From: Clostridia bacterium
Lineage (GTDB): Bacteria; Bacillota; Clostridia; TANB77; CAG-508
Reading direction: 5' to 3'
Length of the DNA stretch: 23,134 bases
Assembly: GCA_022790685.1 (NCBI GenBank)
Contig: JAAVXQ010000038.1
Location: 1-23,134, forward strand
Positions 15,671 through 23,119 of the stretch are shown here, one piece after another. A program made the position numbers and the translations under genes. The notes beneath the pieces are model-generated. The model was not told the DNA's origin and did not search any database. It saw only the letters and a list, made by a program, of their open reading frames with translations. Numbering within the stretch: position 1 is the first letter of the stretch; each line of letters starts with the position of its first letter.

Positions 15671-16666
15671 ATGTCAATATTTTTTCAAAAATCAGGCATA
15701 GTAAACGTGAAAATGGTTATCACGGAAGAGAAAATTTTATCCAATATAGATAAAATTCAAAAATTAATAAATCCAAATAGTAAAAAACAAATAGTTCAAT
15801 TAGATGATGATTCTTATTTTAAAGATTTAGTTGAATCAATAAAAACATATTTATTGGAATATCCAAAGAAAAAGAATTTTCCTATAAGTGTTTATAAATC
15901 TGCTTATGATTTAGTTGAGTATGCAACTAATCAGTTTGAAGAAAATACAAAGAAAATTGAAGATTTAATTAGACAAAGAGAAAAGAATATCAAACTTGGA
16001 ACAATATTAAGAGATTCATCAGAAGCTGTAAAGGCAAAAGCAAAAAATTGGAAGGAAATAGTTAAGAAAATAGAAACAAAATATCCTTCTGATGTAATTG
16101 AAGCTTTAACTACTATTGGAAAAGCTAAAAATAAAGAAACAGAAGAATATGAAGCTGCTGTTAAATTAATAGATGCAAAGGTTGGAAATCTTGAATCAAA
16201 TTTACATATAGAAATTGATATGGAAAGAATTGAAGATAGATCTAAAGCCTTAAGTTATATAGGTATTGAAATAGCTGAAGCACTAAAATACATTCCAGCA
16301 CCATTAGGTGACTTAGAAGGTACTGTAGAAAAAGTACAAGTAGAACAAGAAATAGTTAAAGTACCAGTAGCAAAAGCTAATATTCCAGCAAATATAGAAA
16401 CAACTGATGATACTACTGAAAACGAAGTAGTTAATAAAAAAGCTTTTGGAACTACGGTAGTACCAAATGAAACACAAATTCAATCAGCAGAAGTTTATGA
16501 AGAAGCTGAAGATACATATTTTGAAGAAACAAGATTTGATGTTAAACCATCTTTATGGCAAAGAATTAAAAATAGTAGATTTATGAGAACAGTTAAATTT
16601 ATAATGTCAATAAAAGTAGTATTAGATTATCCAGCTTTACCAGAAGGCAGAGGAGAAAACTATTAA
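15671..16666 (+). CDS. Hypothetical helical protein, monocistronic
   Basis: 331 aa; family not recognised. The start is ATG 15671, because AAGGAGG is 7 bases upstream; an open frame back to 15596 overlaps the promoter and is not coding. Residues 1-190 are helical and Lys/Glu-rich, e.g. NFPISVYKSAYDLVEYATNQ and KKIEDLIRQREKNIKLGTIL, suggesting coiled coils. A central Val/Thr/Asn-rich, probably disordered linker follows (VEKVQVEQEIVKVPVAKANI). The C-terminus is basic with a conserved-looking patch (PSLWQRIKNSRFMRTVKFIM), perhaps an amphipathic membrane-contact helix. No signal peptide and no clear transmembrane segment. Four TTACA-type half-sites upstream suggest conditional expression. Confidence 0.85.
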   Translation: MSIFFQKSGIVNVKMVITEEKILSNIDKIQKLINPNSKKQIVQLDDDSYFKDLVESIKTYLLEYPKKKNFPISVYKSAYDLVEYATNQFEENTKKIEDLIRQREKNIKLGTILRDSSEAVKAKAKNWKEIVKKIETKYPSDVIEALTTIGKAKNKETEEYEAAVKLIDAKVGNLESNLHIEIDMERIEDRSKALSYIGIEIAEALKYIPAPLGDLEGTVEKVQVEQEIVKVPVAKANIPANIETTDDTTENEVVNKKAFGTTVVPNETQIQSAEVYEEAEDTYFEETRFDVKPSLWQRIKNSRFMRTVKFIMSIKVVLDYPALPEGRGENY

Positions 16667-16684
16667 AATATAAAAACATATTAG

Positions 16685-16726
16685 AAAGTCTAGGATTATA
16701 TTTATTAATTTTAGGCTTTTTTATTT
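16685..16726 (+). terminator. Intrinsic terminator after the hypothetical gene
   Basis: AAAGTCTA (16685-16692) pairs with TAGGCTTT (16712-16719; one G-U), followed by a T-rich tract. The stem is modest and the loop long. Confidence 0.7.
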
Positions 16727-16758
16727 TATACAAATTATATATTTTGTTTTTAATTGCA

Positions 16759-16787
16759 TTGAACTTTAAAAAAAAATATGATATAAA
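16759..16787 (+). promoter_or_regulatory. Promoter of the thyX-like operon
   Basis: TTGAAC (16759-16764), 17 bp, TATAAA (16782-16787), 34 bp before ATG 16821, which has AAAGGGAG (16804-16811). Confidence 0.7.
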
Positions 16788-16820
16788 ATTATTGTATAAA
16801 AATAAAGGGAGCAATAAGTT

Positions 16821-18239
16821 ATGAAAATAGAATTATTAGGTGGATGTACAAAAGAAGAACTAGAAACAAGAATTACATATGTAGCAGGTGCAGGAAAACT
16901 ATCAAGATTTCCAGGAAATGTTGAAGAAGTTATTAATAGTTGTAATGATTATGAAGAAAATTTAAAGTTAATAAAAAGAATAATAAAAATGGGTCATAAA
17001 TCAATTATAGAACACGACTATTTAGTATTTGCTTTAAATGATGTAACACCTATTGTAGAACAAACTTTAATAGGATATAGATTAACTTCTTTTACAGTAA
17101 AGTCAAGAAGAGAAGTGGATTTTAGAACAGTTGGTTTTTATGTTCCGGAATTTAGAAATGAAAATAATGAGATACATGAAAAAAATGAAGAACTAAAAGA
17201 AGAATATAGTAAACACATGAGAATGCTATTTAATACATATGCTGATATTGTTGATAAAGGTGTGAATGTAGAAGATGCTAGATTTATTTTACCATATTCT
17301 TTTCATGATAACTTCATAATGGGGGTTAATGCTAGGGAACTAGAAAAAATGATTATAGCCTTAAGAAATGGAAACTTAAGTAATATACCAGATTTAAAAG
17401 AAGTTGGAGATGAGCTATATAAAATTGTAAAAGAATATGTACCATATTTAGTACCAAACTTAAAAAAACAAGAAGAAAACCTAAGTAATGGATTTGAATA
17501 TCTTGAAAAAATGGAAAAAAGACCAGATATAAAAATTATAGAAAAAGCAACTATGATAAGTTATACACCAAAAGCTGATGATGTTGTATTAGAAAGTAGT
17601 ATAATGTATCATTATCAATGTTCAAGAGAATGCGCAAGAGAAATTTTAGAAAATATGATAAAAAATGATAAAAATGCAAAAGAAAAAATGATGTATGATA
17701 TTATGCATAAAGAAGAAAGAAGAGAGCTTGAACAAGTAAGTTTTACTTTTCAAATACCAATTTCATTATCTATACTTACACATTTAACAAGACATAGAAT
17801 GCATTCTTTACTTATACCAGAATTTTTACCAATGTGGAATATGAAAAATTTTGTTACACCAGAAACCGTTAAAGCAAAAGCTAATGATATTTACATTAAT
17901 GCTGTAGAAAAGAACATTGAAATGGCAGAAAAGTTTAGAAAGCTAGGGGTAAAGGAAGCTGATTTAGTATATTTCTATTTAGGAAACCAAATGGTAAATG
18001 TTATGACAACAATGAATGCAAGAAATATTCAATGGGTATGTAGATTACGTTGTTGTAATAAAGCGCAATGGCAAATTAGATTTATTGCAAATGATATGAG
18101 AAAACAAGTAATGGAAGTAGCACCTCTAATTGGCAAAGGATTAGGAGCAACATGTATGACAGATAGAATCTGTAATGAAGGAAGAGAATGCTGTGGATTA
18201 ATAGATAAATTATTAGAAGCAGATAATAAAAATAAATAA
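16821..18239 (+). CDS. Double-length ThyX-like (FAD-dependent thymidylate synthase family) protein
   Basis: 472 aa, about twice a normal ThyX (roughly 220-250 aa). The first half has the ThyX-type GHKSIIEH (residues 58-65) and YRLTSFTVKSRREVDF (86-101), in which the usual RHR of the motif reads GYR but the downstream Ser/Arg pattern remains. The second half has LTHLTRHRMHSLLIPEF, with RHR at about 324-326 but without the usual following Ser spacing, and ends with LRCCNKAQWQIRFIANDMRK and ICNEGRECCG, matching the ThyX C-terminus. So each half keeps different parts of the signature, as if flavin and dUMP sites are shared between two degenerate copies. Such long ThyX-like proteins occur in clostridia. 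Thymidylate synthase activity is likely but not assured. Confidence 0.85.
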   Translation: MKIELLGGCTKEELETRITYVAGAGKLSRFPGNVEEVINSCNDYEENLKLIKRIIKMGHKSIIEHDYLVFALNDVTPIVEQTLIGYRLTSFTVKSRREVDFRTVGFYVPEFRNENNEIHEKNEELKEEYSKHMRMLFNTYADIVDKGVNVEDARFILPYSFHDNFIMGVNARELEKMIIALRNGNLSNIPDLKEVGDELYKIVKEYVPYLVPNLKKQEENLSNGFEYLEKMEKRPDIKIIEKATMISYTPKADDVVLESSIMYHYQCSRECAREILENMIKNDKNAKEKMMYDIMHKEERRELEQVSFTFQIPISLSILTHLTRHRMHSLLIPEFLPMWNMKNFVTPETVKAKANDIYINAVEKNIEMAEKFRKLGVKEADLVYFYLGNQMVNVMTTMNARNIQWVCRLRCCNKAQWQIRFIANDMRKQVMEVAPLIGKGLGATCMTDRICNEGRECCGLIDKLLEADNKNK

Positions 18240-18245
18240 TTAATA

Positions 18246-18278
18246 AAAATGCTACTAAACTTGAATAGTAGCATTTTC
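18246..18278 (+). terminator. Hairpin between the thyX-like gene and the PHP gene
   Basis: AAAATGCTACTA (18246-18257) pairs with TAGTAGCATTTT (18266-18277), 12 bp with an 8-nt loop. The T tract is only the four Ts of the stem, so partial termination is likely. Confidence 0.65.
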
Positions 18279-18293
18279 TAAAAAGGAGTTTTT

Positions 18294-19181
18294 ATGATAG
18301 ATTTACATTTACATACTAATCATTCTGATGGAACAGATTCAGTAGAGGAATTATTAAGGAATGCAGAAAACAAAAAATTAGATTTAATTTCTATAACAGA
18401 TCATGACCAAGTAGGAGCCTATTATGAGTTAGAAAATAATTCTAACTTAAGAAGTTTGTATAATGGAAAAATAGTAGTTGGCTCAGAACTTAAAACCTGC
18501 TATGATAGAGTTCCTATAGAAATTTTAGCCTATGGCATTGATTACAAAAAAATTAGAATTCATGAAATTGATATGCAAAAAATGCAAGAAGAAATTATGG
18601 AAAAATTAAAATCTGTTGCTAGAAGTTTAGGACTTAAGTTTGATGAAAAAAATACATATATAGATAGAAAGGATAGTATGAAACAATTTGCAGCATTTAC
18701 TTTAGGAACTGAACTTTTAAAACATGAGGAAAATAAAGAAATAATAAAGCAAATTGGAGAATTTGAACCCACAACTTTTTTTAGGGTTCATCAAAGCAAT
18801 TTAGATAGTCCTTTTTATGCTGATGAAACATTTGCATCAATAGATATAAATGAACTAATTTATAGAATTCACGAAGCAGGTGGTTTGGCATTTTTAGCAC
18901 ATGGATTTATATATCCATTTAAAGATAGAGTAAAAACTATAGAAGAAATTTTATCTAAAACAGAAATTGATGGAATGGAATGTATATATCCGCTTTTTTC
19001 TGAAGAAGAAAGGAAAATAGCCTTTGATTTATGCAAAAAATATAACAAATATATGTCTGGTGGAAGCGATTATCATGCAAAAAATAAACCTAATGTAGAA
19101 ATGGGAACAGGAATTGATAATAATATAAGTATAGATTTAGAATTAGTAAAAGATTGGATTGATAAGGTGAGAAAAGTATAA
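18294..19181 (+). CDS. PHP-domain phosphoesterase
   Basis: 295-aa metal-dependent phosphoesterase of the PHP family, probably acting on nucleotides such as 3',5'-bisphosphates (YciV/RNase AM group). ATG 18294 follows AAAAAGGAG. The four PHP motifs are present: DLHLHTNHSDG (residues 3-13), ITDHD (34-38), LAHGF (about 203) and GSDYHAK (about 259), supplying the His/Asp metal ligands. Length is normal. It is followed 23 bp later by the DUF2000 gene, so these two are in one operon, probably with the thyX-like gene if the hairpin at 18246 is read through. Confidence 0.9.
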   Translation: MIDLHLHTNHSDGTDSVEELLRNAENKKLDLISITDHDQVGAYYELENNSNLRSLYNGKIVVGSELKTCYDRVPIEILAYGIDYKKIRIHEIDMQKMQEEIMEKLKSVARSLGLKFDEKNTYIDRKDSMKQFAAFTLGTELLKHEENKEIIKQIGEFEPTTFFRVHQSNLDSPFYADETFASIDINELIYRIHEAGGLAFLAHGFIYPFKDRVKTIEEILSKTEIDGMECIYPLFSEEERKIAFDLCKKYNKYMSGGSDYHAKNKPNVEMGTGIDNNISIDLELVKDWIDKVRKV

Positions 19182-19204
19182 AGTTTTTTAAAGGAGAGCA
19201 CATA

Positions 19205-19633
19205 ATGAACTATGAGGATAGAAAAATTGTAGGAATTATAGCTTCAAATGTAGAACCAGCTGTAGCACTTAATATAATAGGTCATCTAGCAATATCTATT
19301 GGTAAATATTCTGATGAAGAAATAATGGGAAAAGCAGAAATACAAGACAAATCAGGAATAAAACATTTAGGAATCAGTAAATTTCCTTTTATAATAACAA
19401 AAGTAAAACAAGGAAAGTTAAAAAATGCAATAGATGTAGCTAAAGCTAATTCTAATATATTAGTTGCAGATTATCCAAAGGATATGTTAGAAACTAAAAC
19501 AGATGAAGAACTAGTAAGTTCTATAGGTTCAAAAGAAAATGATAAGCTAGAGTATATGGGAGCTGTTTTATATGGAGCTTCTAAAGAAATAGATGAGATT
19601 ACAGGAAAATTTCAACTGTGGAGAATAGATTAA
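19205..19633 (+). CDS. DUF2000 family protein
   Basis: 142-aa small cytoplasmic protein of the DUF2000 type; function unknown. ATG 19205 follows AAAGGAGAG. Family-like features are KIVGIIASNVEPAVALNIIGHLA near the N-terminus, the central HLGISKFPFIITK strand, and the C-terminal YMGAVLYGASKEIDEITGKF. Alpha/beta predicted, no membrane segment. It sits between the PHP gene and a secreted repeat protein, which gives no firm clue to its role. The family assignment is from recall and moderately sure. Confidence 0.8.
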   Translation: MNYEDRKIVGIIASNVEPAVALNIIGHLAISIGKYSDEEIMGKAEIQDKSGIKHLGISKFPFIITKVKQGKLKNAIDVAKANSNILVADYPKDMLETKTDEELVSSIGSKENDKLEYMGAVLYGASKEIDEITGKFQLWRID

Positions 19634-19668
19634 TATTAGAGGATTTAAAAGAAAGGATGAGAATTTTT

Positions 19669-20136
19669 ATGAAAAATAAAATAATAGTTTCTTGTATAGT
19701 TTTTATAATAATGTTAGTAACAGTAGTATGTGTTAATTCATATACAAAAGAAATAATTAAACCCAATAATGTACAATCAAATATGATTGAAAGAAATAAA
19801 AATCAACAATACTGTAATAAAAATGAAAATTGTATAATATATCAAGAAGCTTGTAATCAGAATGGAATTTGTGATGCATATCAGATAAATTGTAATCAAT
19901 ATGAAAATTGCCCAGGATATAGTCAAAATTGTAATAGATATGAAGACTGCCAAGGATATGCTCAAAATTGTGATAGGTATGAAGAGTGTCAAGAATATGG
20001 TCCAAATTGTGATAGATATGAAGACTGTCAAGAATATGAAACAAATTGTAATAAAGAATACTCTCATAAAAGAAATAATAATCAAGCAGAGAAGAAATAT
20101 ATAAATAATCATAATAATAGACATTGTAGAAAATAA
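19669..20136 (+). CDS. Secreted or membrane-anchored Cys/Tyr 13-residue repeat protein
   Basis: 155 aa from ATG 19669 (AAAGGA at 19652-19657; ATG 19657, in frame, is an alternative). The N-terminus is a signal or anchor helix (IIVSCIVFIIMLVTVVCVNS). Residues from about 49 form six exact 13-residue units plus a partial one, with Cys at positions 1 and 7 and usually Tyr at 4 and 10: e.g. CNRYEDCQGYAQN, CDRYEECQEYGPN. The first two units are diverged. The end is Asn/His/Lys-rich (NNHNNRHCRK). Regular Cys pairs suggest disulfides or metal binding outside the membrane. I do not recognise the family. It lies 35 bp after DUF2000 and 39 bp before a YqfO-like gene. Confidence 0.85.
   Translation: MKNKIIVSCIVFIIMLVTVVCVNSYTKEIIKPNNVQSNMIERNKNQQYCNKNENCIIYQEACNQNGICDAYQINCNQYENCPGYSQNCNRYEDCQGYAQNCDRYEECQEYGPNCDRYEDCQEYETNCNKEYSHKRNNNQAEKKYINNHNNRHCRK
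19813..20046 (+). repeat. Six tandem 39-bp coding units
   Basis: Units start at 19813, 19852, 19891, 19930, 19969 and 20008, all with TGT; a partial unit follows at 20047. Units 3-6 are close to each other (TGTAATAGATATGAAGACTG type), units 1-2 diverged. The 39-bp period keeps frame, as expected of expansion by replication slippage or unequal crossing over. Confidence 0.9.
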
Positions 20137-20175
20137 GAAAGTAATACAAGATAAAAATAATGAAAGTGAGAAAAA

Positions 20176-20514
20176 ATGAACTTAAATATTAATAAAGTTA
20201 AAATAACTGTTACTGTACCACCTGAACATACTAAAAAAGTTAGAGATGCTATATGTAATGCAGGAGCTGGAATAATAGGAAATTACACATATTGTACAAT
20301 ATCAAATGAATGTATTGGTACTTTTAAACCAACAGCAGCAGCCAATCCATATATTGGAGAAAAAAATAAAGTTGAGTTTGTTAAAGAGGAAAAAATAGAA
20401 ACACTATGTGATATTAATATTGCAAAAAAAGTAATAAAAAAATTAAAAGAAGCGCATCCATATGAAGAGCCAGCAATAAATATTATTCCACTTATTAATG
20501 AAGAAGATTTATAA
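20176..20514 (+). CDS. YqfO/NIF3-like PII-CutA-fold protein
   Basis: 112 aa, matching the PII/CutA-like domain that is inserted in YqfO/NIF3 proteins and also occurs alone. Signatures are TVPPEHTKKVRDAICNAGAG, IIGNYTYCTISNECIGTFKP, NPYIGEKNKVEFVKEEKIE, and the closing HPYEEPAINIIPL. The start ATG 20176 has only a weak AAAGTGAG upstream. It is probably a small trimeric ferredoxin-like protein; biochemical function unknown. Last gene of the thyX-like cluster; no clear terminator follows before the next promoter at 20590. Confidence 0.85.
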   Translation: MNLNINKVKITVTVPPEHTKKVRDAICNAGAGIIGNYTYCTISNECIGTFKPTAAANPYIGEKNKVEFVKEEKIETLCDINIAKKVIKKLKEAHPYEEPAINIIPLINEEDL

Positions 20515-20589
20515 AAACAGGAGTAAATTACAAAATTTTGGATAGAATAATAATATGAAATAAAAAATATAAAAAATTATAAAAAAGTA

Positions 20590-20618
20590 TTGCATAAAAT
20601 TTTTCTATAATATATAAT
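20590..20618 (+). promoter_or_regulatory. Promoter of the tRNA-like element and tRNA-Asn
   Basis: TTGCAT (20590-20595), 17 bp, TATAAT (20613-20618). A start near 20625 would place the tRNA-like element at the 5' end of a transcript that runs through tRNA-Asn to the terminator at 20867. Confidence 0.75.
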
Positions 20619-20633
20619 TCAAAATGTCAAAGG

Positions 20634-20743
20634 AAATATTCCTCTTTAGCTTAAGTTTGTAGATGCTGAGACTCTTGAAGACGAAGTCGATTAGAGTGTC
20701 AGTATGCGAAACGAAGTGTAGCTGCGCGAGGAAGAGCGCTTTT
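20634..20743 (+). ncRNA. Structured tRNA-like element of unknown function upstream of tRNA-Asn
   Basis: It opens with the same 18 bases as the tRNA-Asn gene region (AAATATTCCTCTTTAGCT at 20634-20651 and 20748-20765) and a diverged D-arm (TTAAGTTTGTAGATGC). The remainder is not a tRNA: no T-loop. Bases 20663-20705 fold into a long hairpin (ATGCTGA, G-G mismatch, ACTCT paired with AGAGT, TCAGTAT, with an inner GAC-GAA-GTC). TTCCTC (20639-20644) can pair with GAGGAA (20728-20733), or a competing GCGC/GCGC hairpin (20724-20739) followed by TTTT can form. It is less AT-rich than its surroundings. RNA gene, leader or tRNA remnant cannot be told apart. Confidence 0.5.
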
Positions 20744-20753
20744 AAAAAAATAT

Positions 20754-20829
20754 TCCTCTTTAGCTCAGTTGGTAGAGCGCTCGGCTGTTAACCGATAGGT
20801 CGCCTGTTCGAGCCAGGCAAGAGGAGCCA
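20754..20829 (+). tRNA. tRNA-Asn (anticodon GUU)
   Basis: 76 nt including encoded CCA. Acceptor TCCTCTT/AAGAGGA is perfect, D-arm GCTC/GAGC, anticodon loop CTGTTAA with GTT at 20787-20789, T-arm GCCTG-TTCGAGC-CAGGC perfect, discriminator G. The one flaw is a C-T mismatch at pair 27-43 (C20780, T20796). Confidence 0.97.
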
Positions 20830-20867
20830 CAAAAAAAGAATCACTTTTATGTGATTCTTTTTTTGTG
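20828..20867 (+). terminator. Intrinsic terminator after tRNA-Asn
   Basis: The arm 20828-20844 pairs with 20851-20867 over 17 bp (core AAAGAATCAC / GTGATTCTTT) with a 6-nt loop and a seven-T run in the 3' arm. The stem overlaps the tRNA's CCA end by two bases. Confidence 0.85.
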
Positions 20868-20879
20868 ATAATAAGATAA

Positions 20880-20908
20880 TTGAACTTATATATAATTTGT
20901 GATATAAA
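20880..20908 (+). promoter_or_regulatory. Promoter of the GNAT-HAD-Nudix operon
   Basis: TTGAAC (20880-20885), 17 bp, TATAAA (20903-20908); ATG 20955 follows with AAGGTGATGG at 20936-20945. Confidence 0.6.
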
Positions 20909-20954
20909 TAAGATATGCAATGTATTAAATAAAATAAGGTGATGGAATAAATAG

Positions 20955-21764
20955 ATGGATTTAGAATTAATAAAGAAATTAAATCATTTTAATATATATG
21001 CTAATTTAGGATTTTGTTTTAATGAGATAAATAAATTTGAAAAATATATTATTACATCTCATAATACAATTAAAGACTATTGGTATAATTTTGTCACAGA
21101 TATAAAAGCAAATAATAAAGAAGAATTTGATAAAATTATATTAGAAGCAAATGAGAAAATGAGAAAGAAAAATAGAAAATGTGCTATTGCAGTATTACCA
21201 TATATGCAGGAAATTTATAATAATCGTGAAAAATTTTTTGATGATAGTTATGAGCTAGTTTCAAATGAAGTGTGGCAAATTTTTGAGGATTTTAAAAAAT
21301 TAGATAATATACCTAGATGTAGTATAAAGGTAAAATTAGAAAAAACGACAGAGATGAAATTATATAGTGAAGAGATGATAAAAGCATATCAAACAGGCGA
21401 TGTAGAGGACCCCTATGGAAATTTAGATTCAGCATATAAAGACGTCTATGAAAATTATAAAGAAATAGAAAATGGTTATACAAATGAATTTTATTTTGCT
21501 AAAGTTGGTAATGAAATTGTAGGAGTAACGCAAGGCGTATATGATAATGAAATTTATGGAATATATGGAGTGGCTGTAAAAAAAGATTTTAGATGTAATG
21601 GAATTGGAAAAGAAATCATAAGACAGCAACTTAAAATGTGTAAAGATAAGAAATTAAAGCTAGCATTTCTACAAACAGAAGATGGGTATTATCCAGCAGA
21701 TACATATAGAAAATTAGGTTTTAAAGATGTATGTGTAGAATATTATTATATAAAAAATAAATAG
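20955..21764 (+). CDS. GNAT-family N-acetyltransferase
   Basis: 269-aa predicted acetyltransferase. The GNAT domain is in the C-terminal half: FYFAKVGNEIVGVTQGVYD (strands 2-4), then IYGVAVKKDFRCNGIGKEII with the acetyl-CoA-binding RxxGxG pattern, and the closing ADTYRKLGFKDV typical of motif B. The N-terminal 130 residues (DLELIKKLNHFNIYANLGF, then Lys/Glu-rich) are an extension I cannot assign. The acceptor substrate is unknown. First gene of a tight operon, 15 bp before the HAD gene. Confidence 0.88.
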   Translation: MDLELIKKLNHFNIYANLGFCFNEINKFEKYIITSHNTIKDYWYNFVTDIKANNKEEFDKIILEANEKMRKKNRKCAIAVLPYMQEIYNNREKFFDDSYELVSNEVWQIFEDFKKLDNIPRCSIKVKLEKTTEMKLYSEEMIKAYQTGDVEDPYGNLDSAYKDVYENYKEIENGYTNEFYFAKVGNEIVGVTQGVYDNEIYGIYGVAVKKDFRCNGIGKEIIRQQLKMCKDKKLKLAFLQTEDGYYPADTYRKLGFKDVCVEYYYIKNK

Positions 21765-21779
21765 GAGGATAAAACATAA

Positions 21780-22529
21780 ATGAATGTAAATAATAATCCA
21801 ATAAATATATTCGACTTTGATGGAACACTTACAACAGAAACATGGCCTAAATTTTGGGTATGGGTAAAGAAATTTGGATATGATGGGACTAAAAGAAATG
21901 CTTGCCTAGAAGAAGCTTTAACTGAGTATAGAAAGAAAAATTCTGGAAGTATGCTTGAAACTTTTTTTACATTCTTTAATGATTTACTTGTTAATAATAA
22001 TGAAACTATTACATTTGAGGAGCTTATGGAAGGAGAAAAATTTATTCATTATAATTCAGGTGTAATTGAATTTGTTAGAAATACAAATTCTAAAAATTAT
22101 ATTATTTCAGGAGGATTAAAAGAATTTTTACAAAATCTTGAAATAGCAAAACATTTTGATGGTATATATGGCACGCCAGTAATTAAAAATAATGAGGGAA
22201 AGATTTCTGGAATTGGTACAGTTATGACAGATGAAAATAAAATACTTGCAATTCATGATATTCTTAAAATTAATAATAAAAAGAAAGAGGATTGCAGAGA
22301 TGTATATTATATAGGAGATGGGTATAGTGATAAATCAGCCATGGAATATATACATAATAATGGTGGGAAAGCAATTTTTGTTTATCCACAAAATAAAGAA
22401 GACGAGCTATACCAGCATAACAATCAAGTTTATAAAGAATTAAATGAAAATGGAATTATAGATTTTGCATGTGTCTCTGATTATAGAAATAAAAGTTCTT
22501 TATACAATATTTTAGAAAGAAGAATTTGA
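21780..22529 (+). CDS. HAD-superfamily phosphatase (subfamily IB, SerB-like)
   Basis: 249-aa haloacid-dehalogenase-type phosphatase. ATG 21780 follows AGGAGG (21763-21768). Motif I is IFDFDGTLT with nucleophile Asp12 and acid Asp14, motif II is YIISGG, a Lys (DENKILAIHD) is placed for motif III, and motif IV is YYIGDGYSDKSAM near residue 180. The helical cap lies between motifs I and II, as in phosphoserine-phosphatase-like enzymes. The substrate is unknown. Confidence 0.9.
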   Translation: MNVNNNPINIFDFDGTLTTETWPKFWVWVKKFGYDGTKRNACLEEALTEYRKKNSGSMLETFFTFFNDLLVNNNETITFEELMEGEKFIHYNSGVIEFVRNTNSKNYIISGGLKEFLQNLEIAKHFDGIYGTPVIKNNEGKISGIGTVMTDENKILAIHDILKINNKKKEDCRDVYYIGDGYSDKSAMEYIHNNGGKAIFVYPQNKEDELYQHNNQVYKELNENGIIDFACVSDYRNKSSLYNILERRI

Positions 22530-22571
22530 TATTTTAATAAAAAAATCTAAAAGGGGGAGAAATGAAAAAGA

Positions 22572-23105
22572 ATGGAATATTTAGATGTGGTTACTGAAAA
22601 TAATGAACTAACAGGAAGAAAAGAAGAAAGAAACTTTATACATGAAAACGGTATATGGCATAGAGAAGTTGCTGTTTGGATTATGAATGAAAACGGAGAA
22701 ATACTATTACAAAAAAGAGCAAAGACTAAAAAACAATATCCAGATAAATGGGCAATATGTGCAGGCCATGTAGATGCAAATGAAAGTGTAGAAGTTGCAA
22801 TGGTTAGAGAAATAGAAGAAGAAATAGGAATTAGTCTAAAAATTGAAGATTTAGAGTTTTTAGGCGTATATAAGGTACAAGAAGAAACTAATAATATCAA
22901 AAATAACTATTTTAATTATACATACTTTATTAAAAGAGATTGGAAAATAGAAGACTATAAAATTAGATTAGAAGAATTAAGTGAAGTAAAATATTTTTCT
23001 TTTGAAAAAATTGAAGAAATGATAAGAAATGGAAGTGAAGATATTACTTTTGTAGAAAAATCATATATGCCAGAAATATTAGAACTATTAAGAAATAGAT
23101 TATAG
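22572..23105 (+). CDS. Nudix hydrolase
   Basis: 177-aa Nudix protein, probably a small-metabolite or nucleoside-diphosphate pyrophosphatase. The Nudix box starts at about residue 65: GHVDANESVEVAMVREIEEE, then IGI, fitting Gx5Ex7REUxEExGU. The N-terminus (EYLDVVTENNELTGRKEE, then HENGIWHREVAVWIMNENGE) resembles the IPP-isomerase-like or YfcD-like group. The start ATG 22572 is 12 bases after GGGGGAG; a nearer ATG at 22562 opens an 11-codon frame only. Third gene of the operon, 42 bp after the HAD gene. Confidence 0.9.
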   Translation: MEYLDVVTENNELTGRKEERNFIHENGIWHREVAVWIMNENGEILLQKRAKTKKQYPDKWAICAGHVDANESVEVAMVREIEEEIGISLKIEDLEFLGVYKVQEETNNIKNNYFNYTYFIKRDWKIEDYKIRLEELSEVKYFSFEKIEEMIRNGSEDITFVEKSYMPEILELLRNRL

Positions 23106-23119
23106 GAGAAATAAAATTT

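Noticed and set aside
19757..20149. Long minus-strand and alternative-frame ORFs over the repeat gene
   Set aside because: A stop-free 39-bp tandem repeat opens several frames at once; only the + frame has a signal peptide, a start with an RBS, and sensible composition.
20634..20743. A second functional tRNA
   Set aside because: Only the acceptor 5' strand and D-arm resemble a tRNA; there is no 7-nt anticodon loop in register and no T-loop.
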